Source: Methanobrevibacter sp. (lineage in GTDB: Archaea; Methanobacteriota; Methanobacteria; Methanobacteriales; Methanobacteriaceae). From it: 64,000 nucleotides of DNA. A program made the translations under genes and the position numbers. Positions 13,459 through 22,668 of this stretch are shown here, piece after piece (the stretch's first letter is position 1; the number at the start of each line of letters is the position of its first letter). The notes beneath the pieces are model-generated. The model worked only from the letters and a program-made list of their open reading frames with translations. It was not told the origin of the DNA and did no database searches. The DNA is taken from positions 1 to 64,000 of the forward strand of contig JAFRFB010000003.1 of the NCBI GenBank assembly GCA_017434555.1. Direction: 5' to 3'.

Positions 13459-15276
13459 ATGGATAAAAAGGATAAAGTTAAAAATGATTTATACCTTTTT
13501 TACCGATATTTCATAGCTTCAAATTATCCAGATAGTGTACCAGCACCACATATTAAAAAACTAGCCCAAAAACTAACATCATTATACAGGGGCAAAACAG
13601 ATAAAAACAGACTAGCCGTATCAATGCCACCAAGGCATGATATTAGTGATGATACTCCAGTATATACAAGTAATCATGGATGGATTACTCATGGAGAATT
13701 ACAAGTAGGTGATAAAGTATTATCACCAAATGGTGGAACCGTTGATGTTGTGAAAGTCTTACCTAAAACCACAGCAGACAATTGCCTAGTATTCAGTAAT
13801 GGGGATAAAATAATATGTGGAGATTATCATTTATGGAAATTCCATGATTATAAAAATAATATAACTAATTTATTTCCAACTCATGAGGTAATGAATCGTG
13901 AGACATATATTGGAAATACTAATGTTGCTAATTTTAAAATACCTTACAAAAACCATTACATTAGTTTAATAGATAAATACAAAATACCTGAACCAGTACA
14001 ATCAAATTGTATAACTGTAAGCAGTCCGGATGGAATGTATTTAGTAGGAAAGAATAAAACTCCTACACATAACAGTAAATCATCAATGGTAACATTAGCG
14101 TTCCCATTATGGTTAATATTCCAAAATCCAAATACAAAAATACTAATTGTTAACAATAGTGCAGGTTTATCTGAGAAATTCGGTATTCAGATAAGGGAGC
14201 ATGTTAAAAAGATTGGTCCTAAATTTGGTGTTTATTTATCTGATGTTAAAAGGTCAAGTACACATATCATGTTCACCGATAAAAACGGTGAATTATATAA
14301 TGGTAGTATAAGATTAACTGGTGCTTCTGGTTCAATTACGGGTCAAGATGCAGATTATTTAATCATTGACGACCCATATTTTGGTTTTGATGATATAACT
14401 CCATCACAATTACGTAAAAAAATAGATTGGTATCAAACAATCATTTTACAACGTTTAGAACCACATAGTAAACTTATTGTATTGCATACGAGGTTTCATA
14501 GTAATGATTTAATTGGTTATTTTGAGAAGTTTGATAAGGATAGTTATGATTTTATTAAATTTCCAGCTTTAGATGAATTTGATGAGCCTTTGTGGAAGCA
14601 ACGTTATAGTAAAGAATTTTTATTAAAACTTAAAAAGGATGTTGGTGAGCGTGTTTTCCAATCTGTTTATCAGCAACAACCTATTGATATGACATCTGAT
14701 TTCTTTAATGTTAAACATTTCAAATTTGGTTATCCTAAGGGTTACGTTCAGGAAGCTGTTGTAAGGGCATGGGATATTGCTAGTAGTGATAATTTTACTG
14801 ATAATGATTTTACTGCTGGTGTGAAGATGGCTCGTTTTGGTGACCAAGCTGTTATATTGGATTTGATTCATGGAAGATTCGGTGGTAATACTAATCGGAT
14901 GATTCAGAATACTGCTTTTATGGATACTCCGACTTGTCATGTTGTTGTTGAGACTGGTGTTGCTGCTGCTGGTGAGTTATTATATCAAGAGTGGAAGAAG
15001 CAGTTAACTGGTTTTTTTGTTGAGAAAGCTAAGGTGTCTGGTGGTAAGAGTAAATCTGATCGTGCTACTCCATTACGTAATGCTATTCAGGATGGTAAGG
15101 TTTGGATTGCTATTGAAGATGCTGCGACTAGGCAGGCTTTTATTGATGAGTTGAGTACATTCCCTGTTGGGGATTTTGACGACATTACTGATGCGACTGC
15201 TCATGCTTATAATTATCTTTTTATGGATGAGGAAAAGAAGCAGTATGATGCTAAGGTGGGTATTGTCTACCTTTAA
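13459..15276 (+). CDS. terL: terminase large subunit with in-frame intein
   Basis: A 605-residue precursor; removal of the 145-residue insertion at residues 61-205 leaves a 460-residue TerL of normal size. Splicing restores the Walker A region MPPRH/SKSSM, which phage terminases usually show as PPRHSKSE. Walker B is ADYLIIDDP (about 298-306). The RNase H-like nuclease begins RAWDIASSD (about 436) and ends with DDITDATAHAYNY. TerL is the ATP-driven packaging motor and headful or cos nuclease. The gene follows terS and precedes the portal gene. An unspliced precursor would have a disrupted ATP-binding loop, so packaging depends on splicing. Confidence 0.93.
   Translation: MDKKDKVKNDLYLFYRYFIASNYPDSVPAPHIKKLAQKLTSLYRGKTDKNRLAVSMPPRHDISDDTPVYTSNHGWITHGELQVGDKVLSPNGGTVDVVKVLPKTTADNCLVFSNGDKIICGDYHLWKFHDYKNNITNLFPTHEVMNRETYIGNTNVANFKIPYKNHYISLIDKYKIPEPVQSNCITVSSPDGMYLVGKNKTPTHNSKSSMVTLAFPLWLIFQNPNTKILIVNNSAGLSEKFGIQIREHVKKIGPKFGVYLSDVKRSSTHIMFTDKNGELYNGSIRLTGASGSITGQDADYLIIDDPYFGFDDITPSQLRKKIDWYQTIILQRLEPHSKLIVLHTRFHSNDLIGYFEKFDKDSYDFIKFPALDEFDEPLWKQRYSKEFLLKLKKDVGERVFQSVYQQQPIDMTSDFFNVKHFKFGYPKGYVQEAVVRAWDIASSDNFTDNDFTAGVKMARFGDQAVILDLIHGRFGGNTNRMIQNTAFMDTPTCHVVVETGVAAAGELLYQEWKKQLTGFFVEKAKVSGGKSKSDRATPLRNAIQDGKVWIAIEDAATRQAFIDELSTFPVGDFDDITDATAHAYNYLFMDEEKKQYDAKVGIVYL
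13639..14073 (+). other. mini-intein in TerL with class 3 (W-C-T) signature
   Basis: 145 residues between H60 and S206. Block A is DISDDTPVYTSNHGW, with Asp instead of Cys/Ser/Ala at position 1. Block B has the conserved His followed by Trp two residues later (GDYHLW; H124, W126). Block F carries Cys at the usual Asp position (NCITV; C184). Block G is TPTHN followed by Ser, with Thr (T203) two residues before the terminal Asn. Trp, Cys and Thr at these places plus a +1 Ser are the hallmark of class 3 inteins, which initiate splicing from the internal Cys. There is no endonuclease domain. Confidence 0.85.
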
Positions 15277-15356
15277 AAAATTTTTATTATATTATTATTA
15301 TTTTTTTATTATTTATTATTTGAATTAAATTTTAGGAGAAATTGTTATAAGGAAAA

Positions 15357-16682
15357 ATGGGTTTGAGAGATAAATTAAGAGGTATTTTACCAGTAGTACG
15401 TAAACCTGAATATAATAGTAATTTCTCCGAATTTGTTTCTAACTATGGTTGGATTTTCAGCAGTGCAAATAAAAACGAAGGAGATTACCGTTTATATGAA
15501 TTAGCTGAAAATAATGTTTATGTCTACCGTAGTATTGAAGTAATCAGTGATACATTATTAATTAACGGGTTTAAAATTAACAATCCTGATGATGAAAGAG
15601 TTAATTTTGAGCGTACTAATTATTTATATAATTTATTCAATAATCCTCAAGGATACAGTAGTGAATTATCCTATGCAATGTTTCACAAGCAATATGTGAA
15701 AAGTTATGAGTTAACTGGTGATTCATTTATTGAAGTTAATTATGAGAACTTCAATTGGGATAATGATGATTATTATAAAGTAATTAATGGTTTTAATTTT
15801 GTACCGGGGGATTTGTTAAGATGGTTTGAGGATACAGGTCAGTGGGGTTATCGTACTCAGCCTAGTATTCGTTATGAACCTGATGAATTGATTCATATTT
15901 ATGATCCTCAGATTAAGTTGAAAGATTTGAAATGGGGTGTGTCTAAACTTGAAAAGATACGTTTACCTATCTATATGATGTTTAAAGGTTTAACCCATAA
16001 TCAAGAGTTACTTGATAATGATGGTTTAGACCCTCGTGCTATTCTTGCTTTTGATAAGGAGATTAGTAATGAAACTTTTGAAGCTGAATTAGAACGTTTA
16101 AGTGAAATGAGTAAACATCGTAAGAAGGGTGGTACTTTAGCTGTTAAAGGTGCATCTTTCCAATCCAGTAGTGTTACTAATCAGGATATGGATTTTATTT
16201 CATTGATGAATCTTAGTCGTGATATGATTTTATCCGCTTATGGTGTTCAACCGGGTAAAGCTGGTATAAGGGAGACTGCTAGTCTTGGTACTGGTACTGG
16301 TGAATCACAGGATAAAGATTTTAAGGACATGATGAAAGCTAAAGCAACTCTTATTGAGGGTTGTTTTAATAAGTGTCTTGGTCGTAATGGTTTTGAAGAA
16401 TTATTCCAGTTTAATGAGATGGATATTGAGGATAAGTTGAAACGTTCTCAAATTGAAACTAATCAGATTAATAGTGGTGTTCGTACTATTAATGAGGTTC
16501 GTAAAACTTATGGTTGGGAACCTGTAATATGGGGTGATACTCCAGTAAATATGATGAATGACCCATACACTACTGATACTAATGATGGTGGTGTGGTTAT
16601 GGATGATTCATTGAAACGCTATGAAAATAATTTAAACCGTGCTAAATGGTTGGATTATTGGAGTGATAATAATGGTTGGTGA
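15357..16682 (+). CDS. portal protein
   Basis: A 441-residue protein in the position and size range of phage portal proteins. Typical features: EYNSNFSEFVSNYGW lead-in; ENNVYVYRSIEVISDTL (multiple portals show N-x-V-x-x-[AC]-I-x-x-I here); ELIHIYDPQ; the stem-like helical region; and ILSAYGVQPGKAG near residue 300, equivalent to the PP-x-x-x-G segment. The portal forms the dodecameric ring through which DNA enters and leaves the head. It overlaps the next gene by 11 nt (ATG 16672). Confidence 0.87.
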   Translation: MGLRDKLRGILPVVRKPEYNSNFSEFVSNYGWIFSSANKNEGDYRLYELAENNVYVYRSIEVISDTLLINGFKINNPDDERVNFERTNYLYNLFNNPQGYSSELSYAMFHKQYVKSYELTGDSFIEVNYENFNWDNDDYYKVINGFNFVPGDLLRWFEDTGQWGYRTQPSIRYEPDELIHIYDPQIKLKDLKWGVSKLEKIRLPIYMMFKGLTHNQELLDNDGLDPRAILAFDKEISNETFEAELERLSEMSKHRKKGGTLAVKGASFQSSSVTNQDMDFISLMNLSRDMILSAYGVQPGKAGIRETASLGTGTGESQDKDFKDMMKAKATLIEGCFNKCLGRNGFEELFQFNEMDIEDKLKRSQIETNQINSGVRTINEVRKTYGWEPVIWGDTPVNMMNDPYTTDTNDGGVVMDDSLKRYENNLNRAKWLDYWSDNNGW

Positions 16683-18603
16683 ATTATTAACACCAGTATT
16701 ACAGAAGAGTTTCTCCCGTGGTGAACGATCATTTTATAATACCTTACATAATGGTATTGATAATAATATCTTATATGTTTTGAGTTGGTTGAAAACTCAT
16801 GAAGCTGATTGGTTACTTGGTTTTGATGATGAAGATGAATTTGATGAAGCATTCCGTGTTTCTCAATTATATTCTGAGTTGAAAAAAAGGATTAAAAGTA
16901 ATGCTGATAATGGTATAGGTTTATTGCCACGTTTTTATCGTATTGGTTCAAGGGTTGGTGCTTTGGACTTGCATAAAAGAACTGATTTCACTAATCGTGA
17001 CCAACAGGCTTTGAATATTTTATTTGATTATAATACTGAGTTAATCACTAATGTTAATGTGGATTCATGTTTAGGTATTAAGGATATACTTATGGCTGGT
17101 GCAATGGGTGCTATTGCATTTAATAAGTTAAATGAGAGTATTCTTAATTCTTCCAATGTTGTTACACGTCATTCCGGTGCTAGTATTCGTAACCGTTGTA
17201 CTATGATTGCTCGTACTGAGTATGGTAGAACTGTTAATACTGGTTTGTTGCAGTGTTATGTGAATAATGGTGTTTACAGTGTTGATATTGTAACTGCTGG
17301 TGATGACCGTGTCTGTGATGACTGCATTGAAATTGAAAGGAACAATCCATACAGTATAGAGGAAGCAATGAATCTCATACCGGTTCATAGTAATTGTTAT
17401 GATGATAAAACTGAAGTATTCACTAATCATGGGTGGAAATTCTTTAAAGATGTTGATGAAGGAGATAAAATATTATCTTTAAATCCTGAAACATTTGAAA
17501 CAGAGTTTTTAGATTATGTTCAAAAAATAGAACATAAAAATGATTATGGTTATATGTATCATATCCATAATATGTGGTTTGATACTTGTGTTACTCCAGA
17601 TCATGATTGTTTTATTTTACAAAGAAAACAGTTTGATGGAATTAGAGATTACTATCCTGAATTCCGTAAGCCATATGAGTTAAATTCTGAATCTTATTTC
17701 ATAAGACAAGTTGAAAACAATAATGTTTCTCCTAAGAATATTAATGTTAATGGTTTGGAATTTAAAACTGAGGATTATTTATTTTTCATGGCTTGGTATT
17801 TAAGTGATGGTAATATTCTTCATAATGATGTAACTGCTAAAAAAAAGAATTATCCTATTAAAATAACTCAAATAACCGAACATACTCGTAAAATAATGGA
17901 GCCTCAATTTAAAAGAATTGCTGATTATTTGGGTATTAAATTATATGTTGGTAAGGAGTATTTTGAGTTCCATTCCAAAGAGTTGCATGATTATTTAAAA
18001 CCATTAGGTTATGCTCATGAGAAATATGTTCCTAAGGAATTATTCAAATTAAGTAGAAATGATTTGAAGTTTTTCTTAGATACTTATGTTTTGGGTGATG
18101 GTACTACAAGTAAACCTCAAACTAAAAATAAATTAGGTATTAACTCAAAGAGTCATAAAGAAATAATTACTTCAAGTTTAAAACTTATTGATGGTTTGAG
18201 TTATATTATATTGCTGGCGGGTTTTTATCCTTCAGTAAGTTTGTCTAGTAAAGCAGGTACTGTGGTTAAACATCGTAATGGTGAATATGCTAGTAATCAT
18301 GATTGTTACGTTATAAGAATTAATACTACTCGAAAAATAAGTGTTTCATCATGTGATATTGATAAAATAGAATATAATGGTATGGTTTACTGTTTGGAAT
18401 TACCTAAGTATCATACTCTATGGACTCGCCGTAATGGTAGAACCTGTTGGAATGGTAATTGTCGTTGTTCTATTAGGCATGATAATGGTTCTCGTCTTGA
18501 CCCTGAACTTACTAGGGGTTGGGTTGTTAATATGACTAATAATGATTACACATTAAATCATACATACAGTAATCCTGATGATATTGGTTTTACTGTTAAT
18601 TAA
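16672..18603 (+). CDS. minor head (Mu F/SPP1 gp7-like) protein with LAGLIDADG intein
   Basis: A 643-residue precursor, of which 355 residues are an intein, leaving about 288 residues of host protein. The start ATG 16672 overlaps the portal gene; the GTG at 16639 is less likely. The extein contains RCTMIARTEYGRTVNTGLLQ and AGDDRVCDDCIEIE, and the spliced junction gives IPVHSN/CRCSIR. This is the HxNCRC motif that identifies the phage head morphogenesis family named after SPP1 gp7 and Mu gpF. These minor proteins sit near the portal and help head assembly or DNA ejection. The intein splits exactly the conserved metal-binding-like motif. Confidence 0.88.
   Translation: MVGELLTPVLQKSFSRGERSFYNTLHNGIDNNILYVLSWLKTHEADWLLGFDDEDEFDEAFRVSQLYSELKKRIKSNADNGIGLLPRFYRIGSRVGALDLHKRTDFTNRDQQALNILFDYNTELITNVNVDSCLGIKDILMAGAMGAIAFNKLNESILNSSNVVTRHSGASIRNRCTMIARTEYGRTVNTGLLQCYVNNGVYSVDIVTAGDDRVCDDCIEIERNNPYSIEEAMNLIPVHSNCYDDKTEVFTNHGWKFFKDVDEGDKILSLNPETFETEFLDYVQKIEHKNDYGYMYHIHNMWFDTCVTPDHDCFILQRKQFDGIRDYYPEFRKPYELNSESYFIRQVENNNVSPKNINVNGLEFKTEDYLFFMAWYLSDGNILHNDVTAKKKNYPIKITQITEHTRKIMEPQFKRIADYLGIKLYVGKEYFEFHSKELHDYLKPLGYAHEKYVPKELFKLSRNDLKFFLDTYVLGDGTTSKPQTKNKLGINSKSHKEIITSSLKLIDGLSYIILLAGFYPSVSLSSKAGTVVKHRNGEYASNHDCYVIRINTTRKISVSSCDIDKIEYNGMVYCLELPKYHTLWTRRNGRTCWNGNCRCSIRHDNGSRLDPELTRGWVVNMTNNDYTLNHTYSNPDDIGFTVN
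17395..18459 (+). other. intein with LAGLIDADG homing endonuclease
   Basis: 355 residues. It starts CYDDKTEVFTNHGW (Cys1) with block B VTPDH, and ends VYCLELPKYHTLW (block F) and CWNGN followed by Cys. This is a class 1 intein with Gly rather than His before the terminal Asn. Two LAGLIDADG-type motifs are present: FFMAWYLSDGNI (precursor residues about 368-380) and FFLDTYVLGDGTT (about 466-478), each with its acidic residue. Homing would target intein-free alleles of the same head gene in related viruses. Confidence 0.9.
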
Positions 18604-19214
18604 TGGTCATTTCGTTACCTTTTGAGAATATGAAGTATTTATAAAAAAAAATCCTTTTTTTTACATTCTATCTTTTATTTTGCGTATGTTTGCATTATTA
18701 TCTTTTTTTTTATTAGGTTATTCTTTGGGTATTGTAATTCACTTAAATAATTAAAAAAAATTATGTAATTCATTTTTTTTGTCTCTTCGATTTTTCGATT
18801 TTTGCCATATAAAAAAAAATAATCTCTTGACCAAGTTGATAGGAATTATTGTCGTTAAACTGTTTTCTTATCCCTAATACATAAAAAAGATATGATGTAA
18901 CCTCCGAAAAGAAGAAGATGTAGATAGGAAAAAAAATAAATGCCTCAGCTCAATTATAAAAAAAACATTTCTTTTTTCAATTGAATTTTTTTTTATGAGT
19001 GAATAATAAAAACTTTTTTTTCTCATATTTTTTTTTTCAATTGAAATAATTTTATTATTTCATTTTTTTTTATCAGTATGTTCTTTTAGAAAATTAAATT
19101 TTTTTTTTAATAAATAATCAAGGTTCGAATCCTTGGAAGAACGAAAAATTAAACCTATTTTTTTGGATTTCAAATCAAGATTTGAAATTATATATTTTAA
19201 ATTTGGAGTTGTTT
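18604..19214. other. long AT-rich intergenic region with tRNA-like remnant
   Basis: About 610 bp of mostly homopolymeric A/T sequence with no credible gene. Recognisable content: T tracts after the minor head gene (18637-18665), a GC-richer stretch CAACCTCCGAAAAGAAG-like near 18900, and the tRNA 3'-half-like structure at 19080-19142. The protease gene's ribosome binding site GGAG is at 19205-19208. Confidence 0.5.
19080..19142 (+). pseudogene. degenerate tRNA-like element (intact T-arm and acceptor)
   Basis: CAAGG-TTCGAAT-CCTTG is a perfect T-arm (5-bp stem, 7-nt loop). It is followed by GAAGAAC, which pairs with GTTCTTT at 19080. The D-arm and anticodon arm are replaced by about 30 nt of A/T sequence, so no functional tRNA is possible. 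It may be a decayed viral tRNA or an old attachment-site tRNA fragment. Confidence 0.55.
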
Positions 19215-20603
19215 ATGGAAGCTAAGCTTAAAAAATTCAGAGTATATGCACCTCCTGATGTTAAATCATATGGTTTGAATGAAGATGGTACTTTAACTAT
19301 TACTGGTATTGCAAGTACAACCAACAAAGATTTAGATGGTGACATTGTCACACCAGAAGCTTTGAAATCTTTAGCTAGACAAGTAATAGGATTAAACCTA
19401 CACTTAGACCATAATCACCATTATGATGGTGGTATTGGTGTAATAACTGATGCGGAATTAGAATCTAATTCCTTGAGGATTACTGCTAAGATTTTACCAG
19501 AATATGCTAAAGGTATCCAAGAACGTTTAGAATTAGGAATGAACTTTGGGTTCAGTATTGGTGGTTTACCAATAGTCAGCAGTATGAATCATAATGAAAT
19601 AAACGATTTCATATTATTAGAAATGAGTTTAACACTGCTCCCTGCAAACTGGGATACATTTGGTACTGTTGAATCCAAAGGAGTTGTTAAAAGTAAATGT
19701 TTGACAGGAGCTTGTCATTACATCCTGAAAGATATTAAAAAAGAGAAAATGGTTGATAATATGGAAAAAGATAAACCTTTAGAGATTTCACCTGAAATCA
19801 AACAAGAATTGGTTGATATTGTGAACGAAGCTGTTTACAATTTAAAACCACAACTTCTTGAAGAACTTAAAGGCGATATTAGTACTATTGTTGAAGATGT
19901 TGTGACTCAAACAGTAGCTAATGTTATGCCGGTTGATAAAGATTTAGATGAAGAAATCGATGAAAGTTCTGCAGATGAAATCGTAGATGAACCTGAAACC
20001 GAAGAAGTAGCTGATGAAATCATTGATGAACCTGAAACTGAAGAAGAGTTTGAGGAAAAAGAAGCATCAACCGAAGAAGAAGATGAATCTGAAGCTGAAG
20101 TTGATGTTGAAGCTGCCGAAGAGGTTGCAGATGAAGATGATGATGATGTTGAAACTAAATCCGAAGACGATGACGTAATCGAGGATGAACCAGCCACTAC
20201 TGAAGAAGCTGAAACTGAAACCACAATTGAAGAAGAAGATGAAGTAGTTGTGGATGATGAGGAAGTTGAAGAAAAAGATGTGACTGGTGTTGAAGAAGAA
20301 GCTGAAGTTGAATACGTTGAATCTAGTGGAGCACCTAAAGTAATTGTTGATGTTAAAGAATTAACTAAGGATTTATCTAAACAAATCCTCAAAGAGTTAG
20401 ATTTAAAATCATTAACAGATGAAATTACTAAAAATGTTGAAGATGGTGTTTTCAAGAAATTAGATGCTCAAAGAAAACAAAAAACTATCGGATCTAAAGA
20501 TAGTAAACTTAAGCAATTTCAACAAAAGAAATCCTCTACTAGTGAAAGCTTTTTAGGCAGTGATAAAAGAGACCTTCAAGGCCGTAACTTGAAATACTTA
20601 TAA
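19215..20603 (+). CDS. head maturation protease fused to acidic scaffold domain
   Basis: A 462-residue protein from ATG 19215 (GGAG 8 nt upstream). Residues about 20-165 match HK97-type prohead proteases: GIASTTNKDLDGDIVTPEAL, the His-containing LHLDHNHHYDGG and the Ser-containing NFGFSIGG, followed by EMSLTLLPAN. The remaining 290 residues are extremely acidic (residues about 240-370 are mostly Asp/Glu with Val, Ala and Thr), ending in a helical basic tail. This fits a scaffold fused to the protease, cleaved during capsid maturation. Located directly before the capsid gene. Confidence 0.87.
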   Translation: MEAKLKKFRVYAPPDVKSYGLNEDGTLTITGIASTTNKDLDGDIVTPEALKSLARQVIGLNLHLDHNHHYDGGIGVITDAELESNSLRITAKILPEYAKGIQERLELGMNFGFSIGGLPIVSSMNHNEINDFILLEMSLTLLPANWDTFGTVESKGVVKSKCLTGACHYILKDIKKEKMVDNMEKDKPLEISPEIKQELVDIVNEAVYNLKPQLLEELKGDISTIVEDVVTQTVANVMPVDKDLDEEIDESSADEIVDEPETEEVADEIIDEPETEEEFEEKEASTEEEDESEAEVDVEAAEEVADEDDDDVETKSEDDDVIEDEPATTEEAETETTIEEEDEVVVDDEEVEEKDVTGVEEEAEVEYVESSGAPKVIVDVKELTKDLSKQILKELDLKSLTDEITKNVEDGVFKKLDAQRKQKTIGSKDSKLKQFQQKKSSTSESFLGSDKRDLQGRNLKYL

Positions 20604-20711
20604 GAGAATTTACTAGAAAACTATAAAATTTAATTTTTTTTTAATTAAACTAAAAATATTTTTTTAATTTTAAAATTTATTCATTTTAAACCCAAAAAGA
20701 GTGATAAAGTT

Positions 20712-21773
20712 ATGAATCTTAAAGAGAAATTTTTACAAAAACAACAATTTACTTACAAATTCGCTGATAACCCATTTGATGCAAATGGTGTATTAGAAGC
20801 TGGTTGGAAAGAACCAACCTACAAAGAGTTCTTTGAAAGAATGGCTGATAAACCAGTCTTACTTGAACAATCTGCAGTTATTCCAATGACTGCATTACAA
20901 CATGACTTAGACATGATGGACACCGACTTTGACTTTGAAAGTCAAAGAGACAAAGCAACCGGTGTATCATTACCTTTAACCGAAAATGAAATTGATAAAG
21001 GATTCGGTAGAAAACAATTAAACGCACAACCACTTCAAGCTAAAACTGTTTTAACCGATAACTTCCTTGAAGAAAACATTGAATCTGAAGATTTCATGAC
21101 CCATTGGATGAATTACTTATCCGATAAAACTGGTCCTGCATTAGAAAGATGGGGATTATTCAGTAAAACCACTTCAACTGCACCTGCTAAATCTGGTTTT
21201 AAAATGATTAACGGTGTAATTGCACAATTAGAAACTATTGCTACTGATGAAAATAATAAAGCAAAAGGTATTGCTGACCTTGTCTACAATAACAATGTAA
21301 GTGAAGGTATTCTTGAAAGTGTGCAAACTTATGTTGAACAAGAAGGTAATGTTGATAAAGCTAGACTTGTTTTACCTCCTGCTATTCACAGTAAATTCAT
21401 GTTAGAAATTGCTAAAAACAAAGACACCCCTCTTGGTGACCTTGTTTTCCAAGAAGCTAACTTAACCAGTATCATGGGTATTGAAGTTGTTGCTGACCCT
21501 ATTCTTAAAGATGTAAGAAACGGTTATGATAAAATGGGTTTCACTGATGGTGTATACGACCCTACTGCAGCTACTCCTACTGATAAATTAACCTACGGTT
21601 TCCTTGGTAAACCTGAAAACATCGTATTCGGTATGATGAGAGAATTCGATGTAAAACACCAATATGATATTGATGTTTTAGGTTACAAAATTGCTTTACT
21701 TGCTAAAGCTGATGCTAAAGTTTTATGGGATCAAGACACTCTTGCTATTCCATTCACTAGAAACAACAAATAG
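20712..21773 (+). CDS. major capsid protein (HK97 fold)
   Basis: A 353-residue protein directly after the protease/scaffold gene. It shows the features of HK97-fold capsid proteins: a helical N-arm (LKEKFLQKQQFTYKFADNPF), an E-loop-like segment, a spine-helix region (EGILESVQTYVEQEGNVDKA), then ARLVLPPAIHSKFM and IMGIEVVADPIL, and a C-terminal beta strand with LGYKIALLAKADAKVLW. Codon choice is richer in AAC, GAC and TTC than in neighbouring genes, as expected for a highly expressed structural gene. The leader AAACCCAAAAAGAGTGATAAAG precedes ATG. Confidence 0.88.
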   Translation: MNLKEKFLQKQQFTYKFADNPFDANGVLEAGWKEPTYKEFFERMADKPVLLEQSAVIPMTALQHDLDMMDTDFDFESQRDKATGVSLPLTENEIDKGFGRKQLNAQPLQAKTVLTDNFLEENIESEDFMTHWMNYLSDKTGPALERWGLFSKTTSTAPAKSGFKMINGVIAQLETIATDENNKAKGIADLVYNNNVSEGILESVQTYVEQEGNVDKARLVLPPAIHSKFMLEIAKNKDTPLGDLVFQEANLTSIMGIEVVADPILKDVRNGYDKMGFTDGVYDPTAATPTDKLTYGFLGKPENIVFGMMREFDVKHQYDIDVLGYKIALLAKADAKVLWDQDTLAIPFTRNNK

Positions 21774-21857
21774 AGAATAATAAAAATTATATAATATTTT
21801 TTTTATTATTCTTTTTTTTCTAAATATTATTTATTATTTTTGAGAGTATAAAGAATA

Positions 21858-22319
21858 ATGACTGATGATTATTGGAATGATTTAAATTTAGTCCAGAAAT
21901 GGAGTAAAAAGCAAAGATATAATTACATATTAACTTATCTTCATTCACAAATCGACTCAGAAACACCTAAAGAGGAACCTAAAGAAAAGGAACCTGAAGT
22001 TATTAAAACTGGTAATGTTGCTGTGCATGTTACTGATAGTGAAGATGAACCTATTAAAGATGCTGTTGTAACTTTAAATGATAATACTAATGAGTTCACA
22101 TGCACTACAGGGTCTGCTGGTGGTTGTACTATGAGTAATGTTCCTGTTGGTACTTATGAATGTACAACTGAAGCTGAAGGATATATTACTAGTATTGATG
22201 ATTATACTGTTGCTGAAGGGGATAATACTTTAGAGATTGTCCTTGATGAGGAAACTGTTGAAGGTTCCGGTGGTGGTATGGTCATGGATGGCGATGATGA
22301 TGTGGATGATGATTTCTAG
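21858..22319 (+). CDS. head-associated Ig-like protein with N-terminal YW module
   Basis: A 153-residue protein. Residues 4-35 (DYWNDLNLVQKWSKKQRYNY, then ILTYLHSQI) form a helical module that recurs twice in the next protein. Residues about 50-130 are a carboxypeptidase-regulatory/Ig-like beta sandwich (VAVHVTDSEDEPIKDAVVTL, then CTTGSAGGCTMSNVPVGTYE). Such domains decorate phage heads and tails. A Gly/Asp tail closes the protein. Position right after the capsid gene suggests a capsid decoration or vertex protein whose YW module docks on the shell. Confidence 0.72.
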   Translation: MTDDYWNDLNLVQKWSKKQRYNYILTYLHSQIDSETPKEEPKEKEPEVIKTGNVAVHVTDSEDEPIKDAVVTLNDNTNEFTCTTGSAGGCTMSNVPVGTYECTTEAEGYITSIDDYTVAEGDNTLEIVLDEETVEGSGGGMVMDGDDDVDDDF

Positions 22320-22347
22320 GAAAATTGGGGTGAATATTTAAATTATT

Positions 22348-22560
22348 ATGACTGATTATTGGGAAGATTTAGAAGCTCCACGTACTTGGGGTAAAGCTGA
22401 ATTATTTAATTATGTTATGAATTATATTGACTCCACTATCTCTGGTGAAGAGTCTGATGTTGATTACTGGAGTAATTTATCTTTGCCTTTAAGACAGAGT
22501 AAAGAGTTAAGATTCAATTTTATAATGAATCATATTGATGAGAGTTTAGAAGAAGAATAA
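22348..22560 (+). CDS. small protein with two YW modules
   Basis: A 70-residue protein made of two copies of the module found at the N-terminus of the preceding protein: DYWEDLEAPRTWGKAELFNY with VMNYIDSTI, and DYWSNLSLPLRQSKELRFNF with IMNHIDESL. It has no Ig domain. The repeats suggest a capsid-binding helical unit used in one or two copies. Family not recognised. Confidence 0.7.
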   Translation: MTDYWEDLEAPRTWGKAELFNYVMNYIDSTISGEESDVDYWSNLSLPLRQSKELRFNFIMNHIDESLEEE

Positions 22561-22665
22561 AAAAATAAAAAAAGAAGAAGATAAAATTTTGTTTTATTTT
22601 TTATCTTTTTTTTCTTATATATTCTTTTTCAGAGGTTATTTAAAATATAATTTAATTTATTTTTT
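22561..22665 (+). terminator. T-rich terminator-like region
   Basis: AAGATAAAA and TTTTATTTTTTATCTT form a weak hairpin, followed by TTTTTTTTCTT. Archaeal transcription ends at such U tracts. Confidence 0.4.
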
Positions 22666-22668
22666 TTT

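Noticed and set aside
16639-16671. GTG 16639 as start of the minor head protein
   Set aside because: It would overlap the portal gene by 44 nt without a ribosome binding site; ATG 16672 gives a compact 11-nt overlap and a normal N-terminus.
19907-20455. Minus-strand Ser/Thr-rich open frame of 182 codons
   Set aside because: It is the antisense shadow of the Asp/Glu-rich scaffold part of the protease gene.
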